From a bacterium (GTDB lineage: Bacteria; Bacillota; Negativicutes; Acidaminococcales; Acidaminococcaceae): 7,027 nucleotides of DNA. Below, in pieces: positions 1 to 6,891 of the stretch; position 1 is the first letter of the stretch; each line of letters begins with the position of its first letter. The notes under the pieces were generated by a model that did not search any database, was not told where the DNA came from, and worked only from the letters and a program-made list of their open reading frames with translations. The position numbers and the translations under genes were made by a program. The stretch covers positions 1 through 7,027 of the forward strand of contig SFRS01000034.1 of assembly GCA_004562175.1 (NCBI GenBank). Reading direction: 5' to 3'.

Positions 1-9
1 ATTTTTAAA

Positions 10-2097
10 TTATTTTTGCATGCCTTTCATGAGCACTGCCTTACGGGACAGGTTAATGCGACCCTTGTTGTCGATTTCGGTAACCTTAACAACGATTTCG
101 TCGCCTACGGAAACTACATCCTCAACCTTTTCCACATGCTCGGTGGACAATTGAGAAATATGTACCAGACCTTCCTTGCCAGGCAGGATTTCAACGAAAG
201 CACCAAAGTTCATCAAACGAGTAACCTTGCCGGTGTAAATCTTGCCGGGCTCAGCTTCAGCGGTGATGCCCTCAATCATCTCAATAGCCTTGTAAGCGGA
301 CTCGCTGTTTACGGCAGCGATGAAGATGCGACCGGTATCGTCGATATCAATCTTAGCGCCGGTTTCATCCACAATCTTCTTGATGGTCTTGCCGCCAGGG
401 CCAATAACCTTAGCAATCTTATCGGGGTCCACATGAATAGTGGTAATCTTAGGAGCATACTTGCTGAGCTCCTTGCGAGGCTCGCTGATGCATTCCATCA
501 TCTTGCCCATGATGAACTCACGGCCACGCTTTGCTTGAGCCAGAGCTTGGGTAAAGATATCCTTGTTGATGCCATCAATCTTAATATCCATTTGGATAGC
601 GGTGATACCCTTGTCAGTGCCTGCTACCTTGAAGTCCATGTCGCCCAGAGCATCCTCCAAGCCTTGGATATCGGTCAAAATGGTGAAGTATTCGCCGTCC
701 TTAACCAGACCCATTGCTACGCCGGCAACAGGAGCCTTAATGGGCACGCCTGCATCCATCAGGGACAGAGTGCTTGCGCAAACAGAGCCCATGGAGGAGG
801 AACCGTTGGATTCCAGAACCTCGGATACCAGACGAATTGCATAGGGGAATTCTTCTTCAGAAGGAATAACGGGCTTCAAAGCACGCTCTGCCAGTGCACC
901 ATGACCAATCTCACGACGGCCGGGGCTGCGCAGGGGCTTGGTTTCGCCTACGGAATAGGGCGGGAAATTATAGTGATGGATGTAACGCTTGGTTTCTTCT
1001 GCACCAAGGCCATCCAGAATTTGTGCTTCACGCAGGGGAGCCAAAGCCAAAACGTTCAAAATTTGGGTTTGACCACGGGTGAACAGAGAGCTGCCATGAG
1101 GACGAGCCAAGAGGCCTACCTCGCAGGATACGGGGCGAACTTCGTCCAATTGACGACCATCCGGACGAATCTTGTCCACGGAAATGGTGCGACGAACAAT
1201 CTTCTTCACCAGCTTTTGGGTGATGTAAGCAACGTCCTTTGCATTGTCAGGATATTTCTCCAGGAATACTTCGGCGATTTCTGCCTTCACCTTGGCCACA
1301 TTTTCTTCGCGCTCCAGCTTGTTAGCGTCCATCAGGGCGTCCTTCAGCTTTTGAGCACCATATTCTTCAATTTCAGTTACCAATTCAGCAGGAGGAATGT
1401 ACACAGGTACTTCCATCTTGGTCTTGCCGATTTCAGCAACGATTTTTTCTTGGAATTCAACCAATTGCTTGATTACACCATGACCGAACCAAATTGCGTC
1501 CAGCATGGTTTCTTCGGATACTTCCTTAGCACCTGCTTCAACCATCAGGATTGCGTCCTTAGTACCGGCAACAGCCAAATTCAGCTCGGAAACAGCTGCT
1601 TGGTCCACAGTGGGGTTGATGATGAATTGGCCATCAATCAAGCCTACGCGTACACCGGCGATGGGGCCTTCAAAGGGAATATCAGAAATAGACAGAGCGC
1701 AGGAAGCGCCTACCATAGCGGGCATGTCCGGTGCATTGTCAGGGTCAACGGAAACAGCGGTGGCAACGATTTGCACATCGTTGTGGTAGCCCTCAGGGAA
1801 CATGGGGCGAATGGGACGGTCAATCAGGCGGCTGGTCAAAATAGCCTGCTCGCTGGGACGACCTTCACGTTTAATAAAGCCGCCGGGGATTTTGCCCACA
1901 GCGTACATCTTTTCTTCAAAATCAACGGTCAAAGGGAAAAAGTCAACACCCTCACGAGGGGTTTTGGTGCCGGTAACGGCAACTACTACGGCGGTGTCGC
2001 CATAGCGTACTAATACAGCGCCATTTGCTTGTTTTGCAATCTTGCCGGCTTCAATGGTTAAGGTTCTGCCGCCAAGATCCATGCTGTAACTATGCAT
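10..2097 (-). CDS. pnp: Polynucleotide phosphorylase (PNPase)
   Basis: PNPase degrades RNA 3'-to-5' by phosphorolysis, releasing nucleoside diphosphates; it acts in the cytoplasm as a trimer and usually works with RNases of the degradosome type. The 695-residue protein has the family's normal length and full domain order: a first RNase PH domain (about 10-145), a helical linker domain (about 150-300), the catalytic second RNase PH domain (about 310-535), a KH domain with the GPGG loop near 567-570, and an S1 domain (about 618-686). The phosphate-binding serines (SNGSSSM, near 430-436) and the active-site stretch [10 protein letters not shown], whose two aspartates and lysine match E. coli D486, D492 and K494, are all present. 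Two ATGs lie two codons apart (2103 and 2097). I chose 2097 because it sits 9 bases from the AGGAGG, against 3 for the other; both give the same enzyme. The stop TAA is at 10-12, so the gene is complete. It probably has its own promoter. No rpsO lies directly upstream, unlike the common rpsO-pnp order. Confidence 0.98.
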   Translation of the reverse strand: MHSYSMDLGGRTLTIEAGKIAKQANGAVLVRYGDTAVVVAVTGTKTPREGVDFFPLTVDFEEKMYAVGKIPGGFIKREGRPSEQAILTSRLIDRPIRPMFPEGYHNDVQIVATAVSVDPDNAPDMPAMVGASCALSISDIPFEGPIAGVRVGLIDGQFIINPTVDQAAVSELNLAVAGTKDAILMVEAGAKEVSEETMLDAIWFGHGVIKQLVEFQEKIVAEIGKTKMEVPVYIPPAELVTEIEEYGAQKLKDALMDANKLEREENVAKVKAEIAEVFLEKYPDNAKDVAYITQKLVKKIVRRTISVDKIRPDGRQLDEVRPVSCEVGLLARPHGSSLFTRGQTQILNVLALAPLREAQILDGLGAEETKRYIHHYNFPPYSVGETKPLRSPGRREIGHGALAERALKPVIPSEEEFPYAIRLVSEVLESNGSSSMGSVCASTLSLMDAGVPIKAPVAGVAMGLVKDGEYFTILTDIQGLEDALGDMDFKVAGTDKGITAIQMDIKIDGINKDIFTQALAQAKRGREFIMGKMMECISEPRKELSKYAPKITTIHVDPDKIAKVIGPGGKTIKKIVDETGAKIDIDDTGRIFIAAVNSESAYKAIEMIEGITAEAEPGKIYTGKVTRLMNFGAFVEILPGKEGLVHISQLSTEHVEKVEDVVSVGDEIVVKVTEIDNKGRINLSRKAVLMKGMQK

Positions 2098-2106
2098 ATT
2101 CATATG

Positions 2107-2114
2107 CCTCCTCT
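2107..2114 (-). promoter_or_regulatory. Ribosome binding site of pnp
   Basis: The minus strand reads AGAGGAGG just before pnp, a near-perfect Shine-Dalgarno sequence. It is only 3 bases from the ATG at 2103 but 9 bases from the ATG at 2097, which favours the second ATG as the start. Confidence 0.85.
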
Positions 2115-2138
2115 TCTATTTTCACACATTGTGCATCA

Positions 2139-2167
2139 AGTATATATTGTACACGATTTTCTCAAAA
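2139..2167 (-). promoter_or_regulatory. Candidate sigma-70-type promoter of pnp
   Basis: On the minus strand TTTTGA (2162-2167) is followed after exactly 17 bases by TATACT (2139-2144). This resembles a housekeeping promoter with a good -10 and a weak -35. Transcription would begin near 2132, leaving a leader of about 35 bases, too short for the long processed pnp leader hairpin known in E. coli. The overlapping AT-rich sequence TACAATATATA offers other possible -10 positions, so the exact site is uncertain. It lies in the only intergenic space before pnp, after the stop of the zinc-ribbon gene. Confidence 0.5.
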
Positions 2168-2190
2168 ACTGCTAGTGTTTTTTAGATTTT

Positions 2191-2604
2191 TTAGGCAAAC
2201 AATCTCAAAATAAACACCACTACAGCGCCAATGGCTGCAAAAACGATGAAGGTTGGCAGCAAAAAGAACACCAAAGCCAAAATTCCGCCCAAAATCAGGA
2301 GCGTCATCAACAGGCCACTGCCACAGCCAAAGGTGTGCACCTTGATTCCGGGAGTCTGTTGGCGCTGCTGGCCTTGCTCATAGCTCTGACCTCGGCCATA
2401 GCCACCTTGCTCATAGCCCCTGCCCTGCCCACCGGACACATTCTTGTTATCCACAGTGCTGCCATCCTCTTCAATGGTCACACCGTCAAAGGTATCCCTT
2501 TCATGAGGGGTCAGCACCTGGGCATCCACTTCAAATCGGTAGTGGCAATAAGGACACTCCAACACGCCCTTCTCCACTTCTCGGCCACAAAATCCACATT
2601 TCAT
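2191..2604 (-). CDS. Small zinc-ribbon protein with C-terminal membrane anchor
   Basis: This 137-residue protein begins with a compact zinc ribbon: C3-x2-C6 and C17-x2-C20 (CGFC and CPYC), which should bind one zinc ion. A polar middle follows, then a Gly/Gln/Tyr-rich low-complexity linker (about 58-85, containing two YEQG copies), then a hydrophobic stretch of about 40 residues (about 96-135) long enough for one or two membrane helices. The predicted layout is a zinc ribbon on a flexible tether at the membrane, most likely facing the cytoplasm because no signal peptide precedes it. I chose the ATG at 2604 because a GGAG lies 7 bases upstream; a TTG at 2610 is too close to that site. It starts 16 bases after the preceding gene, so it is probably in the same transcript as larC. 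Its function is unknown. Many unrelated small bacterial proteins share this layout, so a link to nickel handling is only a guess. Confidence 0.85.
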   Translation of the reverse strand: MKCGFCGREVEKGVLECPYCHYRFEVDAQVLTPHERDTFDGVTIEEDGSTVDNKNVSGGQGRGYEQGGYGRGQSYEQGQQRQQTPGIKVHTFGCGSGLLMTLLILGGILALVFFLLPTFIVFAAIGAVVVFILRLFA

Positions 2605-2620
2605 AAGCAATCTCCTTCTG

Positions 2621-4168
2621 CTACATCAGCAGCATCAACAATAAGCCTTCCTCATTGATATAACGAGGGTCATGTGGCTCTAGTAAAAGCTTTTCTTCTA
2701 TCTCATTAGTAGTTCTCGTAATCGTACTCATAGGCACACCATTGCACATGGTAGAAATATGCTCGGGCTTGTAATTATATACTCCATTGGCCTGGACAAA
2801 GCAGTTAATAACACCTGCTGCCCAAATCTCAGGTCTGCGGATGGAGGCCACATTTTTGCCGGTGGTGGCCACGTAATCACTCCACAGCTGCTGGGCCAGC
2901 TTGATATCAAAGGCACTAAAGGCATAAGGTCGCATGGCGTACCAAATTTCCTCGTTAACACTGTCCTCCAAAATGGGGGCAGGATGATAACCCTGATGCC
3001 CCGTCACCTCAGTAAAGCCATCCAGCTTCACATAAGCGGAATAAATCAGGGACATGTGGCGCACGAACATGGGATAGCGTTTGATAAAATCGCCCCAAGT
3101 GAAGCTGCCGGTCTCGCGGATACTCATCCAATCCTTGGCCTGCTTCATGACCTTCACAAAGCGCTTGAAGGAGCTCTTGGGAATCTGCATCCCCCTCAGG
3201 CAGTTCATGACCATGGTTTGGTTGTAGAAAATGTGACCCATGAAGACCACATTCTCCGTGGTCACATTTTCATCAAAGGGCAGCATCAGCATGTAATCCT
3301 CACCGGTGAAGACATTCACACAGCTATAAAGACCATCTTCAGTCCTGCCCGTCACACTGAAAAACACCAGCTCAGCCTTCAGCAGCTCCAGGAGCACATC
3401 TCGGCTTACCCTACCATTTTGGCTGAAGCCGATTTCGGTAACGCTATCATAAAAATGCTGCAGCGGGCATTTGTCGTTAGCAATCATGCGATAGTCAAAG
3501 AGGAAATAATCCCAAAAGCATTGGGCATATTCTTCGCTACCCGGCTTTTCCTTCACCACGCCGGTCATCAAAATGCCTGCATATAAAAAGGTAGCACGCT
3601 CGATATCCTTCTTGTACTTTTTATCCTGGAAAAAGGTGCGCAAAGCCTCCAAAAGATTGTCCAAGCGCTCCCCGATATTCAAGAAAACCTTGGCCGGCAG
3701 GTCCGGCGTAGAATACACATTGTAGCGATCAAAGCGAGGCAAAAAATGCCCGTCCTTGTCCAGCATCTGTACCTGTCCATCGACTAAAAGCTTGGCCTTG
3801 GCTTCACGTGGTGCGCTAGCGCTGGTGATAATCCGCTTTTTTTGCAAATGGGTGTACAGCTCCGTCATGGTGTCGAGAAAGGAAGCCACCTGCTCAGGTG
3901 TTACCACAAAATCCGACACATTGCGAGCACACCAGCCCACACAATCTATGAAATCCTCCTTGGACATGTCGCCCAAAAAGTTATCGGAGTTGCCCAAGAA
4001 AATACACAAAACTGTTATATGATCCCAAGCCCGAAAGAGCTCCTCCTCGCTGGCTCCCTGCCAAAGCTTGGTTCGTAAAAAATTTTCCACATAGCTTTGC
4101 TGCAGTACTGTATTCCATTCTTCGTCCTGAGCGTAAAAATCTGCTACATAGTCAAAAATATTATCCAT
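2621..4168 (-). CDS. Conserved-type protein of unknown function with a DUF6398-like C-terminal region
   Basis: I cannot name this 515-residue protein. It is largely soluble in appearance, with no signal peptide or membrane helix, and many aromatic and acidic residues. The C-terminal part (about 422-502) contains RRPEIWAAGVINCFVQANGV, then a helix-turn-helix-like stretch ending in a DPRY motif. From memory this resembles the DUF6398 module (an arginine-PEIWAA helix followed by a segment that selects and spaces helices) often found with SEC-C-type proteins. The middle segments FWDYFLFDYR (about 218-227) and GLYSCVNVFTGEDY (about 279-292) also recall those proteins, but no Cys-rich SEC-C motif is present. 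Two in-frame starts exist: an ATG at 4180 overlapping the larC stop by one base (TGATG) without a visible ribosome site, and an ATG at 4168 with GGAG 6 bases upstream. I chose the latter. Either way translation is likely coupled to larC. The overlap implies co-expression with larC; a role in cofactor synthesis is inference only. Confidence 0.85.
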   Translation of the reverse strand: MDNIFDYVADFYAQDEEWNTVLQQSYVENFLRTKLWQGASEEELFRAWDHITVLCIFLGNSDNFLGDMSKEDFIDCVGWCARNVSDFVVTPEQVASFLDTMTELYTHLQKKRIITSASAPREAKAKLLVDGQVQMLDKDGHFLPRFDRYNVYSTPDLPAKVFLNIGERLDNLLEALRTFFQDKKYKKDIERATFLYAGILMTGVVKEKPGSEEYAQCFWDYFLFDYRMIANDKCPLQHFYDSVTEIGFSQNGRVSRDVLLELLKAELVFFSVTGRTEDGLYSCVNVFTGEDYMLMLPFDENVTTENVVFMGHIFYNQTMVMNCLRGMQIPKSSFKRFVKVMKQAKDWMSIRETGSFTWGDFIKRYPMFVRHMSLIYSAYVKLDGFTEVTGHQGYHPAPILEDSVNEEIWYAMRPYAFSAFDIKLAQQLWSDYVATTGKNVASIRRPEIWAAGVINCFVQANGVYNYKPEHISTMCNGVPMSTITRTTNEIEEKLLLEPHDPRYINEEGLLLMLLM

Positions 4169-4174
4169 TTCTTT

Positions 4175-4178
4175 CTCC
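4175..4178 (-). promoter_or_regulatory. Start-deciding ribosome site of the gene after larC
   Basis: GGAG on the minus strand overlaps the first possible ATG (4178-4180) and lies 6 bases before the second ATG (4166-4168). Nothing like a Shine-Dalgarno sequence precedes the first ATG, so the second is the better start, with the TGATG junction giving translational coupling to larC. Confidence 0.5.
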
Positions 4179-4179
4179 A

Positions 4180-5997
4180 TCAGGTGAAATTAGCGTCCAC
4201 CTCGCGATATACCTCCTGTAAGGGCACATTATGCTCCCTGGCAGCAGCTGCAGCACTCTCGTACTCTACCGCATAGCGCTCGCCGGCGGGAGTCTCGCAG
4301 ACCTTCACCTTGATGGGGCCATACATAGTATTGACCTCTTCCTCGTGGCGCTCCAGATAGCTGCGCTCTATCGGCTGACGACGAATGCCAAGGGTGGTGG
4401 TTTCAGCGTAAATAATTGTTTCCATGGCTGCTACCTGATGGGGCTTGCACAGCACCTGCAGCTGGTAAGCAGGACGATTTTTCTTCATGTAAATGGGCAG
4501 ATAGCAAACATCAAGTGCACCAGCTTGTAAAAGCAAATCCATGACATAGCCAAGGGTTTCCCCGGTGATGTCATCTAAATTGGCTTCCAGCTTGAAAACC
4601 ATTTCTGTTTTAGGCGCATCATTAGTATAGCCAAATCTCTTAGAAAGCATTTTAGAGATTCCATCTATGAAAAAGTCCTCATCACTTTTTTGAGTTATTT
4701 CTTCAAGTGCATCCACTGCAAGCTCGTGCTTTTCTTCTGCAAGGGCATCTTTGGTTACGGCTTGCGATTTTTCATAAAACTCTTTTCTACGAGCTTTGCG
4801 TTCCTCAGGGTCTTCTTCCTGCTCCTCAGCATTTTCTTTAGCCTCGGCATGCTCAGCTTCGAAAACAGTATTATATTTACTTTCACCCTTGTAAATAGCA
4901 AGCAAATCCGGCAATTTAGTGATTTCCTGCACCAGCTGCTCTTCGTCCTCCTGCCCTTGCGCTGCCAGTTCCTCCTTTTGCTTCTTTACATCTGAAGCTC
5001 TTTCCAAAAGAATGCTGGCACGCAAAACGCTGGGGAATTTATAAGTACGTTTGCCGACGCCAAATCCCATTCTCATGATACTGAAGTCTTGGGGCATTCT
5101 CGGGAAGCGCAGGGCGGCCACTGCAGCAGCACCTGTCGGAGTAACAAATTCGCCCTCCACAGGCATGATTATCATCGGAATTTTGTACTTTTTCAGGATA
5201 TAGGCAGTTGCAGGCACAGGAATGGGCAAAATACCGTGTTGGCAACGTATGGTGCCCTTGCCTTCACGCACTTCAGCAGTAAGAAGCTCCTTCAGATTTA
5301 GGTTATCAAAGCATACAGCAATAGCAATGACATCCACGATGGAATCAAGAGCACCCACCTCGTGGAAATGCACCTCTTCCTTAGCTACGCCATGAGCAGC
5401 AGCCTCTGCTTCAGCCAAAATATCAAAAATCTTCAGGGCGATGTTTTTAGCATTCTCAGTCATACGGACCTGCTTAATAATATCAACCACATCCTTGAGG
5501 GTACGATGCTCATGGTGGTGCTCGTGTACCTCGCTAACATTCTCCTCAGCCTGATAATCATGGTTGGATAAAATATGGGGCTTATGTGCCTGCAAAAACT
5601 CATGACCCGGCTGTACCTCATGCTCATGCATGTAATCATGCTCATTGTAATAGCCATCATGATAGGCACTCTCATTGCCATGGTCCAGCATATGCTCATT
5701 TTCCGGCATATGGCTGGGCAACTCATGGTCATGGCAATGCTCATGCTCCTGTGCGTCACCATGCAGATATTCCATATCATGGTCATGATTTTCATGCTCT
5801 TTATCTAAAATAACTGCAAAATCACAGCAGTCCAGGCCTTCCTTATCGACACGCCTAATCTTATAAGTAAAGCCAGTAGCAGGAATACTTTTTAAAGCCT
5901 TATTCAGGACCCTTTTATCAGCACCCATATCAAGCATTGCCGCCACTAGCATATCGCCACTAATACCTGCATTACATTCTAAAAATAACGATCTCAT
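4180..5997 (-). CDS. larC: LarC, nickel insertase for the nickel-pincer nucleotide cofactor
   Basis: LarC performs the last step of NPN cofactor synthesis, inserting Ni(II) into pyridinium-3,5-bisthiocarboxylate mononucleotide in a CTP-dependent reaction in the cytoplasm. Family signatures are clear: ECNAGISGDM near the N-terminus (8-16), VHFHEVGALDSIVDV (209-223), the TPTGAA turn (287-292), LEANLDDITGE (470-480), YMKKNRPAY (503-511) and AETTTLGIRR (531-540). At 605 residues it is far longer than the roughly 400-430 usual for the family. The excess lies in a histidine-rich insertion (about 68-164, 24 His) and a charged Glu/Lys-rich linker (about 335-465) between the N-terminal (LarC1-like) and C-terminal (LarC2-like) halves. 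In Lactiplantibacillus plantarum the two halves are joined by programmed frameshifting; here they are one continuous frame. The start is the ATG at 5997, with AAGGAG 8 bases upstream; the open frame continues to a TTG at 6015, but that lies upstream of the ribosome site. The stop TGA overlaps the next gene's first possible ATG. Confidence 0.96.
   Translation of the reverse strand: MRSLFLECNAGISGDMLVAAMLDMGADKRVLNKALKSIPATGFTYKIRRVDKEGLDCCDFAVILDKEHENHDHDMEYLHGDAQEHEHCHDHELPSHMPENEHMLDHGNESAYHDGYYNEHDYMHEHEVQPGHEFLQAHKPHILSNHDYQAEENVSEVHEHHHEHRTLKDVVDIIKQVRMTENAKNIALKIFDILAEAEAAAHGVAKEEVHFHEVGALDSIVDVIAIAVCFDNLNLKELLTAEVREGKGTIRCQHGILPIPVPATAYILKKYKIPMIIMPVEGEFVTPTGAAAVAALRFPRMPQDFSIMRMGFGVGKRTYKFPSVLRASILLERASDVKKQKEELAAQGQEDEEQLVQEITKLPDLLAIYKGESKYNTVFEAEHAEAKENAEEQEEDPEERKARRKEFYEKSQAVTKDALAEEKHELAVDALEEITQKSDEDFFIDGISKMLSKRFGYTNDAPKTEMVFKLEANLDDITGETLGYVMDLLLQAGALDVCYLPIYMKKNRPAYQLQVLCKPHQVAAMETIIYAETTTLGIRRQPIERSYLERHEEEVNTMYGPIKVKVCETPAGERYAVEYESAAAAAREHNVPLQEVYREVDANFT
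5506..5796 (-). repeat. Low-complexity histidine-codon tract in larC
   Basis: This stretch encodes the His-rich insertion of LarC. The DNA is built of recurring short words, such as ATGCTCAT and ATGGTCATG on the plus strand, that read as His-Glu-His or His-Asp-His on the minus strand. Twenty-four of 97 encoded residues are histidine, mostly in H-x-H or HH arrangements with Asp and Glu between. Such tracts typically bind or store nickel or zinc. The repeated words may allow the tract to grow and shrink by slippage or recombination. Open frames on the plus strand here are by-products of this composition. Confidence 0.8.
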
Positions 5998-6005
5998 AGT
6001 ATAAA

Positions 6006-6012
6006 CTCCTTT
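6006..6012 (-). promoter_or_regulatory. Ribosome binding site of larC
   Basis: The minus strand reads AAAGGAG, with 8 bases between it and the ATG at 5997. It fixes the larC start, because the TTG at 6013-6015 lies upstream of this site. Confidence 0.8.
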
Positions 6013-6031
6013 CAAACTCTTTATAAAAGTA

Positions 6032-6114
6032 ATTAGTTATATGGTAACAGTTTGTGAGCTGTGATTTTTAGCATAAGAAAATCACCGCGAGCTAACTGTT
6101 ACCTTATCACTAAT
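6032..6114. repeat. 83-bp imperfect palindrome between larB and larC
   Basis: Two 37-base arms (6032-6068 and 6078-6114) face each other across a 9-base loop (TAGCATAAG). By hand alignment 30 of 37 positions match, including an unbroken GGTAACAGTT/AACTGTTACC block and an unbroken GTGATTTT/AAAATCAC block at the loop. The palindrome begins one base after the larB stop codon and ends about 20 bases before the larC ribosome site, so it fills most of the intergenic space. As RNA it would fold into a long hairpin. No long U-run follows it on the larC side, so it is not a standard terminator. It could be a processing or stability element separating larB from larC, or a miniature inverted-repeat element; I see no convincing target-site duplication. 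Confidence 0.8.
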
Positions 6115-6115
6115 A

Positions 6116-6868
6116 CTATTTACTTCCTCTAACAGCCAACCTATTTATCTGTGTCGCAATATACCCTGCGCCATAGCCGTTGTCGATATTTACAACGGAC
6201 ACACAGTTTGCACAGGAATTAATCATGGTGAGCAACGCCGCCACCCCATGGAAGCTAGCTCCGTAGCCAACGCTCGTGGGCACCGCAATCACCGGATTAC
6301 GCACCAGTCCGCCAATCACACTGGCCAATGCGCCCTCCATACCAGCCACCGCCACAATACAGTTGGCCTTTTGCAGCGCCTCCATCTTGGACACCAAGCG
6401 ATGCAGGCCGCTCACGCCCACATCGAAATAGCGCTCCACCTTCGCTCCGAAAAACTCCGCCGTTTGCGCCGCCTCCTCGGCCACAGGCACATCAGCCGTG
6501 CCTGCCGTGCATACGGCGATGAGCCCTTCACGCTGCTTATTAGGCTTCTCCAGCTTCAAGGTCCTCGCCACCGGCGAATACATGATCTCCGGCACCACCT
6601 TACGCACCAGCGCCGCCTGGGCAGGCGTCGCCCTGGTGCCAAAAACCTCGCCCTGCTCCGCCAAAATCCGTAGGAAGATGGCCTGCAAATAGGCATCCGG
6701 CTTATTGGGGCAATACACTACCTCCGGAAAGCCGGAGCGTATCTCGCGATAGGTGTCCAGCTTAGCATAGCCCATATCCTCATAAGCCTTGCGATTAAAA
6801 TAACGCTCCGCTTCTTCAATGGACATATGGCCGCGCTGCACAGCCTCAAGTACAGTCTTAGAGTCCAA
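6116..6868 (-). CDS. larB: LarB, pyridinium-3,5-biscarboxylic acid mononucleotide synthase
   Basis: LarB carries out the first step of NPN cofactor synthesis: it carboxylates the pyridinium ring of nicotinate adenine dinucleotide and hydrolyses the phosphoanhydride, giving pyridinium-3,5-biscarboxylate mononucleotide and AMP. The 250-residue length is normal. The N-terminal part (1-110) is the family-specific region, and the C-terminal part (about 115-245) is the PurE-like carboxylase fold. Visible motifs are CTAGTADVPVAEEA (120-133), GVSGLHRL (151-158), VAGMEGALASVIGGL (174-188), PTSVGYGASFHG (197-208) and VVNIDNGYGAGY (225-236). Cys219, in INSC, is the probable equivalent of L. plantarum Cys221, which forms the transient bond to the pyridine ring. 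The start is a TTG with GGAGG 7 bases upstream; the next ATG (Met15) would cut into the conserved N-terminus. Two sampled 60-base lines of this gene are 62% GC, clearly above parts of larC. It lies just upstream of larC, separated by the large palindrome. Confidence 0.96.
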   Translation of the reverse strand: MDSKTVLEAVQRGHMSIEEAERYFNRKAYEDMGYAKLDTYREIRSGFPEVVYCPNKPDAYLQAIFLRILAEQGEVFGTRATPAQAALVRKVVPEIMYSPVARTLKLEKPNKQREGLIAVCTAGTADVPVAEEAAQTAEFFGAKVERYFDVGVSGLHRLVSKMEALQKANCIVAVAGMEGALASVIGGLVRNPVIAVPTSVGYGASFHGVAALLTMINSCANCVSVVNIDNGYGAGYIATQINRLAVRGSK

Positions 6869-6872
6869 TTGA

Positions 6873-6881
6873 CTTCCTCCC
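6873..6881 (-). promoter_or_regulatory. Ribosome binding site that supports the TTG start of larB
   Basis: The minus strand reads GGGAGGAAG; its GGAGG core lies 7 bases from the TTG at 6866-6868. No ATG or GTG is available at this distance, so TTG is the likely initiation codon. Confidence 0.8.
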
Positions 6882-6891
6882 TTTATAGCAA

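Noticed and set aside
16..2013. A 665-codon open frame on the plus strand opposite pnp
   Set aside because: It is the mirror frame of a well-conserved PNPase gene; its protein has no recognisable domain, and no ribosome site is evident. The length comes from pnp's codon choice.
2161..2200. Possible terminator between the zinc-ribbon gene and pnp
   Set aside because: The stretch is A- and T-rich with short runs of T on both strands, but no clear GC-containing stem precedes a U-run; I could pair only a few bases.
2759..3586. A 275-codon plus-strand open frame opposite the 515-residue gene
   Set aside because: The minus-strand frame is longer, joined to larC by a TGATG junction and carries coherent motifs; the plus-strand protein shows none.
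5460..5813. Several short Met/His-rich open frames on both strands in the His tract of larC
   Set aside because: They arise from the repeated CAT/ATG words in the larC His codons and have no independent support.
6001..6015. A TTG at 6015 as the larC start, adding six residues
   Set aside because: It lies upstream of the AAGGAG ribosome site, and the conserved LarC N-terminus begins at the ATG at 5997.
6032..6114. The larB-larC palindrome as an ordinary intrinsic terminator
   Set aside because: It is too long, its centre is mismatched, and only UACUUUUAUAAAG follows it rather than a solid U-run.
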